64,000 nt of DNA from Acanthosepion esculentum (GCA_964036315.1 OZ038496.1:18245485-18309484); one strand, 5' to 3'; shown: positions 32,300 through 43,729, counted from the first letter of the stretch. The notes: generated from the letters alone by a model not told the origin. Numbers and translations are program-made.

Positions 32300-32425
32300 G
32301 CAGAAACAAATAAAGTTTATTTTATTTACAATATTTACATCCAGACTATATTCCTCATCTTTGTTGTTTTTATCACACTGTTTCAGTCATTGTGCTCTTT
32401 GGCCTTCATCAGGTGTATATTGATG
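32300..32425 (-). repeat. SINE-S tail unit
   Basis: The minus strand contains cctgatgaaggccaaagagc and actgaaacagtgtgataaa. Here the CTGATGA box is exact, unlike the CTGAAGA of most copies. Confidence 0.6.
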
Positions 32426-32439
32426 TAGGTAAAAAAGAA

Positions 32440-33600
32440 ATAGTCACGTCATACTTTGCAACATAAAATTCCGTTGGAAGTTTTCTTTTTGCTGGTCATT
32501 CTTCATACTGAAATGTTCAGGTCAGTGAATTTTTCAGTATTCATTTTTTGTCGGAATTAATTTCAGTAATTTTAGTAAATTAATTTTAATCACTAATTAA
32601 TTTTGTCTGAATTAATTTTTTTAATTTTAATTTCCATTCCTGTTTTCATTACATTTGCTCAGATCAGAATTCTATGACTATCGCTAGAGAGGGCAGATCA
32701 AAAATACATTCTAAGCCAGATTCAAACTAAAAGACTTTTTACCTTGAGGAGAATCCCTAAAGTAAAAGGAATGTTCATCCATGACAGCTGCTTCATCTTT
32801 AAGACTACAGGAACCAATTGTTGCAAATCAAACATACAGGTTATTCTATATTTTTTTTCATGTGGTGCCATATTTGATATTATTGTTTTCATGCTTATAT
32901 TAGCATTAGTAGCAGTAATGTTATGTTCATATTGATCTTAGTTCCGGGATGTATTGGGGAGACAAAAGATTCTTGGAAAAGAGTTAATTCAAAAATTTGA
33001 TAAGGAGAAAATTGGAAGCATCAGCAAAATTTAAATATGTAAGTCAAGATTTAGGGAAAAAACTGGCAAAATTTCCTTATAAATATCAGTGAATTATTTT
33101 CAATAACAAAGCAAATCTACACATGTAACAAGAAGAAAGTGGAAAAATAAAGCTAAATGGTTCTGTTTTGTATTCCATCTGTGTAACACAAGATCCCTTT
33201 TTGCTTTATTTAATTTGCTCAGAAAACAATTTTGCCTGAAGACTAAGCATTGCCTGTTCAAGCAATATGGGATGCAGAATTCAGAATTATAAAATGAGAA
33301 AGGGAGTAAGATAAAGCAATGTGTCACTCAAAAATATTTTCAAATCAGTCGTTCTATTTGAATGACAACTTAATCTAATATTGTTGAAGTTTCTCATTTG
33401 TAAAATTGAGGTATTTTAATATCCATATTTTTGGTAGGAGATTGTACAGAGTTGATTTTTGGTTTTATATTTCTCTCATATTAGCAGCAAAAATATTTGC
33501 TTGTAGTATCCCTCCAGTTTGTACAAGATCATAAATTTGTATGCTTATTTTTTGAAGGAAAAAAATTCTTTTATTTTTTGGTGATGTCTCTCATGAGGTA
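32440..33600. other. No gene recognised
   Basis: AT-rich. Short frames on both strands have no recognisable motif. Confidence 0.45.
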
Positions 33601-33618
33601 TTTAGCTCAGCTTTTATA

Positions 33619-33715
33619 CAGGGTGTCCATAAAGTTTGTGTGTACTTCAAAAAATTTATAACTTTATTTGTATTATAAATTTTTTAAAGTGCACACGAAC
33701 TTTATGGACACCCTG
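33619..33715. mobile_element. 97-bp palindromic MITE (Tc1/mariner type)
   Basis: The ends cagggtgtccataaagttt and its complement (aactttatggacaccctg) form long inverted repeats that extend through ttataa in the centre. TA flanks both sides (33617-33618 and 33716-33717). No coding sequence. Confidence 0.9.
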
Positions 33716-33834
33716 TATTATACCAAGGAGGTGGAAAGATTATATTGAATCATTTGCCATGGCTGATTCTAGGAAATTTGGTTTACTGTGTCATGCAATA
33801 CAATTTTTCTCTCCAGAATCTATCTTACATATTT

Positions 33835-34300
33835 AAAAATCTACCATTCATTCATGCTTCAAATATTGCTGCCACATATGGTCTGGTGCTCCTGCAATAT
33901 ATTTAGAGATTCTTGATAAGTTTCCAAAGAAGAACCTGCAATGTTATTGGATTTGACCTGACATTCCAGCTTCAGCCACTTTCCCACTGCCATAATGTAT
34001 CTTTCCTTTGCCTTTTCTGAAAATACTTTCATTGTAATTGTTCTGAGGAACTTTCCTTTATGGTACCTAGACTTTAAGAATTTAAGCATAGTACTAGATT
34101 AGCAACAAGGTCTCATGATTTTACATGTATATTGACGAGATGTAACTGTAAGGTCTTTGCTAACATTTCAATTGTTATCTACTGTCTTCTTAATTCTTCT
34201 TCTTTTATTATAATCTTTTCTTATTCTTTCACACTCAGTAATCCCTTGTGTCTTAGTGGCTTTATTGCCTTGCTTGGTATGAAATGATTAAAAAAAAATG
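33835..34300 (+). pseudogene. Jockey/CR1-like LINE, RT C-terminus and tail
   Basis: The beginning resembles IYHSFMLQILLPHMVWC, then FSHFPTAIMYLSFAFSE and LWYLDFKNLSIVLD. The 3' end reads ccttgcttggtatgaaatg with poly-A at 34291-34299. Confidence 0.75.
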
Positions 34301-34394
34301 TTTCCCCTTCATAAACCCGTAACTTATTCGTTTTGTTCTCAATCTGTCAAATTTTATCACAGATGATGGTATTTTATTATACAAGCAAAAAGTT

Positions 34395-34560
34395 AGTTTC
34401 TGTCCTAATGTCTGGGATGGCATTATTTCATTTGGATTAATTTCCTCATCTTTTATTGTTATCGTCACAATGTTTCAGCCTTCAGGCTTCTTTTAGGCAA
34501 CTATCGATCTGGTTAACCTTTGGGAAATTTTGAACTGAAATCGGATTGTTCTCTTTCTGT
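34395..34560 (-). repeat. SINE-S tail fragment
   Basis: The plus strand has atttcctcatcttttattgt and tcacaatgtttcagcctt, antisense to the tail unit. It is diverged. Confidence 0.5.
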
Positions 34561-34744
34561 CGCCCATCTCTAAAGATATTTCATCTTGTTCTTTGTACTA
34601 CCCTTTTTCCACAAATCTAAACCTGCATTACCCAGTCAAGGGATTGAACTTATAATTACTTATTCACCAAATTCCCAAGCCAATACTTTAATTCACTGTG
34701 AGAAGTGGACAGTGAAATTAGAAGAATCTATCTATCTTCATAAA

Positions 34745-35005
34745 TTAAATAAAGGGTTCAGTTCAAATGTACCTAGAGGTTACCTGGATCAACAGATACC
34801 TGTAGAAGGCCAAAGGATACAATGGTAAAAGTGCTGTGATAATAAAAACAAAGATGAGGACATTAGTCTAAATGTAAATAAACTAAATTCATTGTCCAAT
34901 TTTGAGTCAGCTGTAGAAGGCTGGCGTGTACAATGGTCAAAATTTTGTGATAGTAACAACAAAGATGAGGACATTACTCTGAATGTAAATAAACATACAC
35001 ATTCA
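34745..35005 (+). repeat. SINE-S with two tandem tail units
   Basis: Following aaataaagggttcagttc, two units each contain ctgtagaaggc, gtacaatgg, acaaagatgaggacatta and aatgtaaataaac, offset by about 115 bp. Confidence 0.7.
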
Positions 35006-35009
35006 TTTT

Positions 35010-35262
35010 TTTATCATTTCACCTCAAGCAAGGCAATAAAGCCACTAAGACACAAGGGGGTTACTGAGTGTGAAAGAATATCAGAATAAGGAAATTTTAT
35101 TAAGGAGAGGGAACAATAAAAGATCAGGAATTCAGAAGACAGAAGATAATGGTAAACATTGTAATAAGCTGGAAGAGAGTTCCACGAGTATTTATAGAAC
35201 AGGAATAGGGAGGCAGTGTTTTAGCTGTGGGAAAGTGACTGAAGCCAAGATGTAAATTCTTG
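35010..35262 (-). pseudogene. Jockey/CR1-like LINE 3' end with internal deletion
   Basis: The plus strand begins tcatttcacctcaagcaagg and reaches gctgtgggaaagtgactgaa; the region between is shorter than in other copies. Confidence 0.65.
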
Positions 35263-35504
35263 AAGATAAATGTTTATAAATATTTGGTAGAAATTACTCC
35301 ATGCTTACATTTTACGTGTATATTTTGTATACTGACTTACTGACAAAAAAAAACATACAAAGAAAAGAAAATTAGTAAAGATTTAAATTGTTTTCTGAAA
35401 TCCAGTCCTTTTTTTAAATAACTTTGTGGTACAAAATTAATAATGTTGTATAACACAGAAATATTTAAAATATGTAGTTAAAACAAGAGAAGAAAAGACT
35501 GACC

Positions 35505-35960
35505 TTTTTTCTTAATCATATCACCCCATGCAAAGCTGTAAAACTGCTAAGACACAAGCATTTACTGAGTGTGAAAAAATATGAAAATGGAGAAACATTA
35601 TTAACAAGTGAGAACAATAGTAGAGTAATCAAGAACACAGTAGATAATGATTGATATTTCATTTGAATTTTTGAAGATCAAAGCTGGCTGGAAAAGAGTT
35701 TCACATGCGAGAATTGTGAGAAAAGAAACTTACGGTTACATTTAGACATTTCAACTGTGGATTGATGAAACCTTCTTGCTAATCTAGTCCAGGGATTAAA
35801 TTCATAAAGTCTAGGTGTCATAGTGAATAATTCCTCCAAATAGTTACCATGAATGTATTCATAGAAAAGGAACAGGGAAGCTACATTATGGCAGTGGAAA
35901 AATGCCTGAAGCTGAGATACCAGGTCCGGACCAATAATTTTGCTCATTCTTCTTTGGATT
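35505..35960 (-). pseudogene. Jockey/CR1-like LINE RT C-terminus and tail
   Basis: The minus strand frame 35678-35944 reads IIGPDLVSQLQAFFHCHNVA, LFLFYEYIHGNYLEELF, TRLARRFHQSTVEMSKCNRK. This equals the LASRL...LCLFYKYFHG segment of 28360-28915. Confidence 0.8.
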
Positions 35961-36029
35961 TTAATATGAAAGAAAAAAATGAGAATTTACTGGTTGGCAC
36001 TCTTCACTTCATCAGAACTCATCAAGCAA

Positions 36030-36290
36030 TAAAAGAATCAATGTTCCTGGGACAAATAATGAAGAAAGATGTCTTGGAAAATATAATACTCACAGGACAT
36101 ATTGAAGTTAAGAGATACAGAAGAAAGCAACACATTAGCTACCTGGTAGGCAGAGCAGGATTTTGGTGAGATTGCAAAAAAACAAAAATATTAAGAGCTA
36201 TAAAGAACAGAAACTTGTGCCATAATTGCTAATGTCCTGAAGGGACATGGCACAGAGAAGATGTACCAACTAAAGAGATAAAAAAAAACT
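36030..36290 (+). pseudogene. RTE-like LINE C-terminus
   Basis: The frame shows FLGQIMKKDVLENIILTGHI, KRYRRKQHISYLVGRAGFW. It matches the LKFLWHIMRKDGLENLLLTG segment of the antisense copy at 15070-15590. One of three RTE fragments on the plus strand. Confidence 0.7.
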
Positions 36291-36489
36291 AATACACTGT
36301 TATTAGTAATCTACTAAAAATGGAATATCTACGAGCAGGTTATGTTAAGTCTTAGCAGCCATTCCTTCTGTTTACACAAGTAAGGCTGTATGAAAAATTG
36401 TCTCAAGGACTTCAAGACTGCAGTTAAATGGGTCTCTATTCCTCATATGTCGTTTGTACAATACTAAAACTGTTCTGCCTTCTCACTAC

Positions 36490-36650
36490 TTCAGCCCTCT
36501 TCATCAGGCCAACACCACAGCTGAACAACCAATCAGCATTCTTTGCTTTTGTTCTCAGTTACCCAGGCAAATAGCCTCCTCCAATCCAACCAATCAGCAC
36601 ACGACTTGCTATTGGTCGAACCATGCCAATCTGCACAAAAAGCCACCGTT
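36490..36650. promoter_or_regulatory. CCAAT-box cluster
   Basis: Within about 115 bp there are aaccaatcagc at 36529, tccaatccaaccaatcagca near 36578, ctattggtcg near 36610 (reverse CCAAT) and catgccaatctg. A CTGATGA on the minus strand lies just upstream at about 36497-36503. CCAAT boxes occur in RNA polymerase II promoters, but no gene or LTR boundary is visible, so this could be chance or part of a retroelement promoter. Confidence 0.3.
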
Positions 36651-36659
36651 ACAGCACAT

Positions 36660-37450
36660 ACTGTTGAAACAGTCTGACTGGAGATTAATGCCATTTCCAA
36701 GGAACAAAATGCTGATGTCACATGCCACACACTGAGGTAAGGCACTTATTTTCCTTTGCACCAGATGCAAGCCATTCTTGCTCGTTTGCTTCTGCGTGAC
36801 CATTTGCCACAAAGATCTAAGATCTGCTTAACACAGAGAACGTTCTCACTTACACCTTGGCACAGTGATGGGTTTTAATTAGGTACTCTGCAGTTGCTAT
36901 GAAGGTGTTTCATCTCTGCAGAAATAGCATGGCATTTCTTTTCTGTAAAGGTCTGAACAGGTGTATTCTTATGTTTTTCATGAGTTACTTTAATTAGAAC
37001 AATTTCATAGAATTGATGAAGTATCAGTCAATGTTTTTGGAATGAGGATATTGGTCTTGTTGAAATCTATGTCTCAAAAGAGTACAAAATTCCTGTATTT
37101 GTCATGATGTCAGAAAAGGTTCCAATCAAATATAAGAAAATCCTCTTTGCACTCAGGAATATTTTAAAAAGGATATTTTAGTGATTTATTTGCTGCTTTT
37201 TAAGATTGTCCGCTCATCCATTGTTTCTATTTTTCCTGTATGACAAGTGCCAAGAAGTGCACAACGTTATTCACAGTAAAGATCACAGGTAAAGTTTCTT
37301 CCGGTTGATGTCTTTTTTTTTTTTACCTTTGGTGTTGGTTTAAGGCAGAGAGTTAAGAAGAGAACCACAAGATGAGATTCTCTCAGAAGAATTTAACAAA
37401 GGAATCAATTATTGTTCTTTACTTTGCTCTTTGGATACCCAGAATATTTA
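36660..37450. other. No gene recognised
   Basis: No family motif. A poly-T run occurs at 37312-37324. Confidence 0.4.
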
Positions 37451-37464
37451 GTTTGGTTTTATCG

Positions 37465-37760
37465 ATCAGTTTAAATGAGAAAGAGTAAAAAGGAAGGTGG
37501 TAGGAACAGGATAGGAAAGATAAGAATAAGTAGGAAAGAATTGGGGACAAAGATTACAAAGGAAGTGGGAAACAAAGAAAAAAAGAAGAGCAAAAGAGAA
37601 TAAAAGGAAAAGGAGATAGACAAATATAACAAAGAAAGGTGAAGAGAAGGGCATAGAAAAGAAGAGAACAAAGACAATGAATAGGAGGGAAAAGATAAAG
37701 AAAGGACAAGCATAACAAGGTAGAAGAGGAGAACACAGAAAAGAAGGAAATAAAAATAAT
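37465..37760. repeat. Purine-rich tract (plus strand)
   Basis: About 300 bp consist largely of A and G. The minus-strand frames through it are compositional artefacts. Confidence 0.8.
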
Positions 37761-37870
37761 TCTTCTTCTTCAGAATGTAGGCGAACATGGCTCTCCCCAA
37801 TTTACTGTCTATCATAGCTCTTAATAAATTTTGTCTTTTTGTTATTTCTCCTAAATTTATGTGACCAGGC
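37755..37870 (-). pseudogene. Short RTE-like LINE tail
   Basis: The plus strand shows catggctctccccaattta and taataaattttgtctttttg, as in other antisense RTE tails. Confidence 0.6.
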
Positions 37871-38097
37871 TTTCAAAATTGGTCCAAACTTGTAACCCAT
37901 GCACTTTCCAATGAATTTCCCTTTCTGTCCATATGAATTGTACTCCTGAGAATAGGTATTCATGTAACATTGAATTCTATATTGAGTTTCTTTATACAGT
38001 CTTTTGTCAGGTTCATGTCTATATCTTCATTAAATCTTATCAGGACAGCTAGATTGGACTACAAATAATGAAATAGACTACATTTCAAAGCCAAACA

Positions 38098-38460
38098 CTT
38101 CTTCTTTATGTGCTGTGTCCCATCAGGAGGTAAGCGATCATGGCTCTCCTCAATTTCCTGTTCTTTGTATCTCTTAATAAATGTTGTCTTTTTGTTATTT
38201 CTCCTAAACCTTGTTCCACTATCCATTTATTCAAGCCCATGCATTGTTTTCATTTTTCCCCTCTTGCCTTCAATCTGTCCAGTGAGTTTCTGATTTTCCA
38301 AGCCCTTCTTCCTCATTATGTTATCCTTGAAATTTCAACTGTCTCTTCCTGATGTTAAGCATAAGTTCATTTCTGTTTTCATTTTCTCTAAAACTTTGTC
38401 ATTGCTCACATGTTTGGTCCATGATGTCCTCAGAATCCATCTTCTGCTGCTTCAAGTTAC
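38098..38460 (-). pseudogene. RTE-like LINE 3' region
   Basis: Antisense copy that runs from the tail (cttctttatgtgctgtgtcc) to ctgctgcttcaagttac. It follows the same order as 15070-15590. Confidence 0.7.
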
Positions 38461-38599
38461 TAGACAGTTATTGGACTTGAGAAAATCTGTTTCCCTGAGA
38501 AATTTTTCAAAAGAAAAATTAAAAATCTCAAGAGAAAGCAGTCCTGGTTGCTTGGTCAATGAATGCTAAATGTTTCCTTATAGGGAAACAGTTAATATT

Positions 38600-38880
38600 A
38601 GTATTACCATTACCATCTATAAGTAAACATTTGGCATTCACTGACCGAGTAGCCAGTGCTACTTTTGGTTGAAATTCATAAAATCTTTCTCTTAAAAAGT
38701 TTTTCAAGACAATGAGTTTCTCATGTTCACTGTTATATATCTTCTCAGTATTAATGGGGGTTTCTTTCCTAACCTTTTGCTTGAAGTAGGGTGGAATGTC
38801 AACATTTGGATTGTATCATTATTTTCCCTTCAAGTTGCACGTGATGGCTATTTTGTGGTTTCTCTTACTTGGTAAAAAGG
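38600..38880 (-). pseudogene. LINE C-terminal fragment (LTFHTT family)
   Basis: The sequence parallels 46740-46990, whose minus strand reads MLTFHTTSSNKLGRKPLSIL. Here the frame is broken. The LINE type is unclear; it may be another part of the RTE-like family. Confidence 0.5.
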
Positions 38881-38889
38881 GCATATTGA

Positions 38890-39075
38890 TGGGGCAGAGA
38901 GAAACAGTACATTACCTACCTAGTGATGTTGATTAAATGGATGGCAGGACAGGATTTAGAAGAGATAACAAAAAGATAAAATTAATTAATAGCTGCAAAG
39001 AACAGAAAATCGTGGACAGCCACGATTCTCAACATCCTGCATTGACATGACACATAGAAGACGAAAATGTTATTA
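38890..39075 (+). pseudogene. RTE-like LINE 3' end
   Basis: Contains ggcagagagaaacagtacat, ggcaggacaggatttagaag and ctgcattgacatgacacata, which are the C-terminus and tail in sense orientation. Confidence 0.6.
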
Positions 39076-39159
39076 TTACAGCATTTTTAAACCAGTTATA
39101 AATAAATAAAATTATTGTACAGTGCTGTTCGATAAAAGTGACTCACCTGATTTTTTTTT

Positions 39160-39744
39160 TACCAAATGTTCTCTTCTCCGATGACAACAAAAGTTGAGCT
39201 AAATTCAAAGGATAAGCGATCTAAAATCCGAAGAAGCAGCTTTGAAAGCTCTTTGAATTTAGCAGTAAGTACTGTCAAGCATCCGTTCAGTATCATGTTC
39301 TGGGGATGCTTTTCTTTTCATGGAACTGGTTTCTTGAAACCTATTGAAAAGACCCTCAGGAGCGAGCAGTACAAGAGAATTTTAGAGTCTTGTCTGCTCC
39401 CTTCTGCTGAAAGGGTGCAAATCAACCCCACCAAGCTCATTTTTATGCAGGATAATGCTCCCTGTCACAAATCAAAATTGAAGGAATAATTTGATGAGAA
39501 GCAGGTGAGTGTTATGACATGTCCGCCCCAATCTCCTGACCTCAACCCCATAGAAAACTTATGGAGCATTATAAAGTACAGGCTCTCGAGAAAGCAGTTG
39601 AGCAACAAAGAGGATTCGATTGTGAATTTCATATCCGAATGGAATTCAATGCATGGAGATGAGATTTGCCAGAACCTGATCAAGTCAATGCCAAAAAGGG
39701 TTGAAAAAGTTATGCAAAATAAAGGAAGACCCATAGATTATTAA
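39160..39744 (+). pseudogene. Tc1 DD34E transposase, C-terminal two thirds
   Basis: The catalytic core shows FSDD near 39173 (first Asp), then HPFSIMFWGCFSFHGTGFL, then FMQDNAPCHKSKL (second Asp), then QSPDLNPIENLWSIIKYRLS (Glu). Differences from copy 2 are one extra base just after the first Asp, a 3-bp loss after KSKL and a TAA stop (39487-39489) where copy 2 has TAC. The protein ends at MPKRVEKVMQNKGRPIDY. With no DNA-binding domain and with a stop, it cannot make an active enzyme. Confidence 0.9.
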
Positions 39745-39840
39745 ATATTTCAAACTATATTACCTATTATAAATAAATTATACCTCTATTATTCTTTATT
39801 TAAAGCTGTTCGGTTATGTTTTTATTGATTACTAGTTGCA

Positions 39841-39862
39841 GGAAATAAGAGAGTCACTTTTT
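39841..39862. repeat. Inner direct repeat of Tc1 terminal sequence
   Basis: gagagtcactttttttt resembles the outer terminal repeat (ggtgagtcacttttatcg). The corresponding site in copy 2 is at 48338-48354. Tc1 families with paired binding sites per end are known as IR/DR types. Confidence 0.6.
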
Positions 39863-40079
39863 TTTAACAGTTTTTCCCTAAATCTCATTTATATCCAAAA
39901 TTATAATTATCAATAGAATACCTTAGGGTGAGTAAACTTTTTTACTAGGTGGTCAGGAAGGAGTTTTTATATTAGTAAGATTAAAAATTACTTTGACCCC
40001 AAAAACAATAGGCAAAAAAATTTTTAAGTGAAAAAAATCAGGTGAGTCACTTTTATCGAACATCTTGTATATCTTGTAA

Positions 40080-40500
40080 AGCATTTGTAAAACTACTGAT
40101 TTAATTCTTTCGAAATTTTGAAGAATAAGGTGAAACAAATGTTGGGTGATAAAAACTGGCTTTTTTTTCTATTCCTAGTCGGCCATATCAAAATGGCTGT
40201 ACTTGGTTTTTTTCAAATCTTTGAATTCTTCAGAATGATGAACTGAAGAAATAAAATTTTAATAACCTTTGTTTTCTTTTTCTTTCCTTCATATCGTTTC
40301 TCTTTCAATTTCTTTCCCTCTCTTTTTCTTTTCTGTACTGCTTTCTTTTTTTCTTTTTTACTCTCTCTCTCTCCCTCTGTCACTCTCATTTCATTTTTGA
40401 TATTTATCCAATTTAAACAAAATGGGAACAAAAATGGAAGCTTGTGTTTCACCAATCTTCCAATAGGCTAGGGCCCGTCTGTCTAGAAAATAAACATTAT
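40080..40500. other. No gene; pyrimidine-rich tract at 40255-40400
   Basis: A T/C-rich tract of about 140 bp gives a lysine-rich minus-strand frame that is compositional. Confidence 0.5.
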
Positions 40501-40559
40501 TGAAATGCAGTCTTTTACTTGAGTTTTGATACTAATTACTGGGAAAAATATACATCTGT

Positions 40560-40870
40560 TTTTAGCACTAGACAAGCCCTTGATGTATATATTTTAATTT
40601 TCTCCGTCATTCTTTTCTTTGCCTCTTTCACTTTTATTTTTTTTTATTTCCTCTTTATCTCTCTTTCCTTCCCACTTTTACATTTTACTCTCGATCCTTT
40701 TCTTTTTTTTTCTAAATTTTTCCTTCCTTTCCTCTTTTTCATTTTTATCTTTTTCTCTCACACAATTTTACTCTTTCTTGCTATTCTATCCATTTATAAT
40801 CACTCACTTTCTCTCCCTCAACCTTTTTGTAAATTTTTTGTCACTATCCCTCTGTCAGCAGCTTAATGAA
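40560..40870. repeat. Pyrimidine-rich tract
   Basis: Mostly T and C on the plus strand; the Phe/Leu/Ser-rich open frames are artefacts. Confidence 0.8.
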
Positions 40871-41019
40871 AGAGTTTTCTCCCTTGTTCCCTGTGGAGTT
40901 TTTATAGCAAACAAAGTTTCTTAATTAAAGTAATCTAATTAGGTAGTAATATGATTATTGTATTACAAATAGCCTTGTGGTCTTTAAGTTTAGGAAGCAT
41001 GTGAAACTAAAAAGAATAG

Positions 41020-41570
41020 GCCCTTATTTTTTCATCTTCTTTTTTATTACTTTTGTTTCTTATTTCCTTCTTTTTCTTTCTCTTTATCACTTTCTTCCAT
41101 TTTTAAAAAAAATTTTATCATTTATATTGTTTGGTGTTAATTCCCAGTTTTTTTTTTCTTTTCCCTTTCTTGCTCTTCTTTTCTTACTCTTTTCTCCTCT
41201 CTCTCTCTCTTTTCTTTCTGTCCTCCTCTTTTCAACTCTATTCATTATGTCTCTTTCCTGCCTTTCTCTTTTGTCTTAATTTCTCTCTCTCTTTTTCTCT
41301 TCTCTCTCTCTTTTTCTCTTCTCTCTCTCTTTTTCTCTTCTCTCTCTCTTTTTCTCTTCTCTCTCTCTTTTTCTCTTCTCTCTCTCTTTTTCTCTTCTCT
41401 CTCTCTTTTTCTCTTCTCTCTCTCTTTTGTTTTTCTCTTTCTCTTTTGTTTTTCTCTTTCTCTCCCCTGTCTCACTGCTTCTCACCTTTTTTCCCTTTCT
41501 CTCTATGTTTCTTCTCGTTATTTCTTCTTTCTTCTCCAACCTTCACTACTTCTTTCTTTCTTTCTTTTAT
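41020..41570. repeat. Pyrimidine-rich tract with 19-bp minisatellite
   Basis: Within 41281-41430 a 19-bp unit (ctctctctctttttctctt) repeats about eight times with perfect spacing (TTTTT at 41292, 41311, 41330 and so on). Flanking sequence is T/C-rich without regular period. Confidence 0.9.
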
Positions 41571-41885
41571 GGATGTGCAGGTGGTGTGATGGATAGCGGC
41601 TTGAAATTAGGAATCAGAAAACCGATTTCAAATTCTAGTTGGGTTTGTGACATTAAACTTATGTGCAAATAAACTTGGGCAAGGAATGAATCAATCTCTT
41701 TCCCCAGCTATGTGTTAAATAGTAGGATTTATATATAGAAAAATCATTGTTATTCTCAGAAAATTATTAATGCAATATTCACTTGCACAAAAAGAGAATT
41801 ATTTTTGCAATCACAAATATATTTTGGTTTTAAATAATCCACAAAAGGTTGATAAACCATAAAAAACACATCAGTCAGTCAAATA
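41571..41885 (+). repeat. tRNA-derived SINE, full-length without 5S head
   Basis: Head ggatgtgcaggtggtgtgat, a B-box-like gatttcaaattct, body ccccagctatgtgttaaata, and tail ttaaataatccacaaaaggt. It lacks the 5S segment present at 4985-5366 and 61073-61450. Confidence 0.75.
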
Positions 41886-41899
41886 ACTTATTTCCTTTT

Positions 41900-42270
41900 C
41901 ATGCTCATAACTTCAGTTCTTTTACTTTCTCTTTTTTTCTCTTCTCCTGTCAGGACCTTTTGTTTCTTTAGTTCTTTGTTCCATTTCTTACCCACTGACT
42001 TCTTTTTCTGCCTCCTTTCATTCTATTGTCTCCTCCACCTCCTCACCAACACCACCACCACCCACCATCATCATAATTTTTCTTTAAAAATAAATGAAAG
42101 AAAAAACATTGGAAATGTTTTAAGTAACTCACTTTTTGAGAGTGTTATATATTTTGTTTGAAAATGAATCCAATAAATAAAAATTCAGAAAGTCATGTCA
42201 GCAACATGCAAAATCGATGTAAGTCTACAAAAGATGATAGACAAATTCAATAGACACACATACATATTTT
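41900..42270. other. No gene recognised
   Basis: T/C-rich then AT-rich; a CAC/CCA-rich patch at 42033-42075. Confidence 0.4.
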
Positions 42271-42554
42271 CATATACCAGGTATAACAGCAAAATTGTCC
42301 AAATCCTTTACCATCCTGAGTATGACGATAAACTATATCCAACAGCAAGGCCTCTGATCAGGAGGTTTTGAGGAGCGTGGAACCACCTCTTAATTGCTGG
42401 TGTTCCCAAGTCCAGCCTGACTCATGGTGGTAGCACCTGTTAGGGTCCCAGCTACGGGCAAATAGTTAACCCCAAAACTGAGATAAAAAGCATTATAAAA
42501 GTATAAAAATAGGTTTTAATACCAGAAATACTTTGTAAAAAATTATTACCAAAA

Positions 42555-42647
42555 AATAATATTACAAGCTATACGCTTTTGAAAAAATAATATTATCAGC
42601 TATACGTTTTTGAAAAAATAATATTACTAGCTATATATTTTTGAGGA
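42555..42647. repeat. 31-bp tandem repeat, three units
   Basis: The unit aataatatta..agctatac..tttttgaaaa occurs three times head to tail inside the Tc1-like element. Confidence 0.85.
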
Positions 42648-43003
42648 AAAAATATTAACAGAAATAGATTTTTGACAAAACAAAAAAGTTGTCGGCATTA
42701 AATGACCCATTGAAGTTGATATGCCATAAAACAAACCAAACCAAATCCTTTAACAGCAAAATTGTCCATTTGTTAGATGAAGATTTGAACCATTGTATCA
42801 TAGAAATGATTAAAGATATCTTACTGGAATTCTCTGAGGTTTTTATAATGCTATTGGACTCTACTTTGAGCAATAAGAATGTATAATTACTCTCCAATCT
42901 TAACAGAAGAATCGTGATGAAATCAATTATAATTGAAAATGACATATTCATCATTGATTAATCATAGCTGAGGATCAGAAGCTCATGAAGGATTAAAATT
43001 AAG

Positions 43004-43038
<35 letters not shown>

Positions 43039-43044
43039 CCAGTA

Positions 43045-43510
43045 TCATTTTCCAACTTATTCAAGATGATCTTTGTCCTCTTTAACCTTCTAACTTTCTG
43101 TTATGGTGTAATAAGGTGCCTCACAGGTTTCATGTATGATTTCTTTTTCAAGTTTTTTTTTTTCACTGCTCTTTGGACTGTTACAGCGGAAACTCTTCTC
43201 TCACATGCCAAACATGGATTGAGTTGGATCTTTCCTAATTGAACTCTTTAACTCTTCCAGTTTTCCTCTCTACTGTTCCCTCTTTTTTAAACTTATTCAC
43301 TGTTCTCTTGATGGTTCTTGAATGGACTTTGAAGTATACCAGAGTATAAATGTTACTACCATTACTGAAGGCCTGAATGATCTTTTTCCTCTCACCATTA
43401 CTCAGTTGAGAAGACATAGTGGGGCTGACACAAACCGATTTTAACCTGTTCTGTTTTGAGCTGAATAACTCAAAGGGTTTTTCAGTGATTCTTATGGCAA
43501 ATGCTGTCAA
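43045..43510 (-). pseudogene. Tc1-like transposase N-terminal region
   Basis: MSSQLSNGERKKIIQAFSNG, SRTIKRTVNKFKKEGTVERK and TGRV form the first helix-turn-helix (DNA-binding) domain of a Tc1-type transposase. After a stop near 43235 other frames give DPTQSMFGM and VQRAV-like residues, the second HTH. The catalytic core is not found. The fragment ends at the (TA)n tract. Confidence 0.75.
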
Positions 43511-43729
43511 GATGGCTAAACATCTGAAAATCTGGAAAAAAGAAACTCAATTAGTTTAGTGATTTTTTAGATATTAAACATTTTGTGGAGTGGACATTTA
43601 TGCTGTTAAACAATTTTGGACAATTTTGCTGTTCTACCCAGTATATGTCATTTCATATGCTACTATTAAGCACTTCAGACTACAAATTTAAAACAAAAAT
43701 CTCATTTTCAAAAATTTTAATAAATCACT

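Larger units (their letters stand above)
39120..40067 (+). mobile_element. Tc1 element with 5' internal deletion, copy 1
   Basis: The terminal repeats cagtgctgttcgataaaagt (left) and acttttatcgaaca (right) are followed by a few degenerate bases and are flanked by TA (39118-39119, 40068-40069). At 948 bp it is shorter than a normal Tc1 element (about 1.3-1.7 kb). The left terminal repeat joins directly to the region of the first catalytic Asp, so the DNA-binding half of the transposase is deleted. Copy 2 (48131-49080) has the same junction. Confidence 0.9.
42277..43640 (-). mobile_element. Tc1-like element with terminal inverted repeats
   Basis: The left end ccaggtataacagcaaaatt and the right end (aattttgctgttctaccc) are inverted copies extending through aacagcaaaattgtcc. 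An additional internal copy of that repeat at 42752-42768 suggests a nested or partly duplicated element. The minus strand encodes an HTH segment (43235-43510). A (TA)n tract at 43007-43034 and a homologous fragment at 3953-4290 belong to the family. Confidence 0.7.

Noticed and set aside
37466..37815. Minus-strand frame resembling membrane segments
   Set aside because: Hydrophobic only because the tract is purine-rich on the plus strand.
41131..41589. Leu/Phe/Ser-rich plus frames and Lys/Arg/Glu-rich minus frames
   Set aside because: Artefacts of the pyrimidine tract with a 19-bp repeat; no domain.
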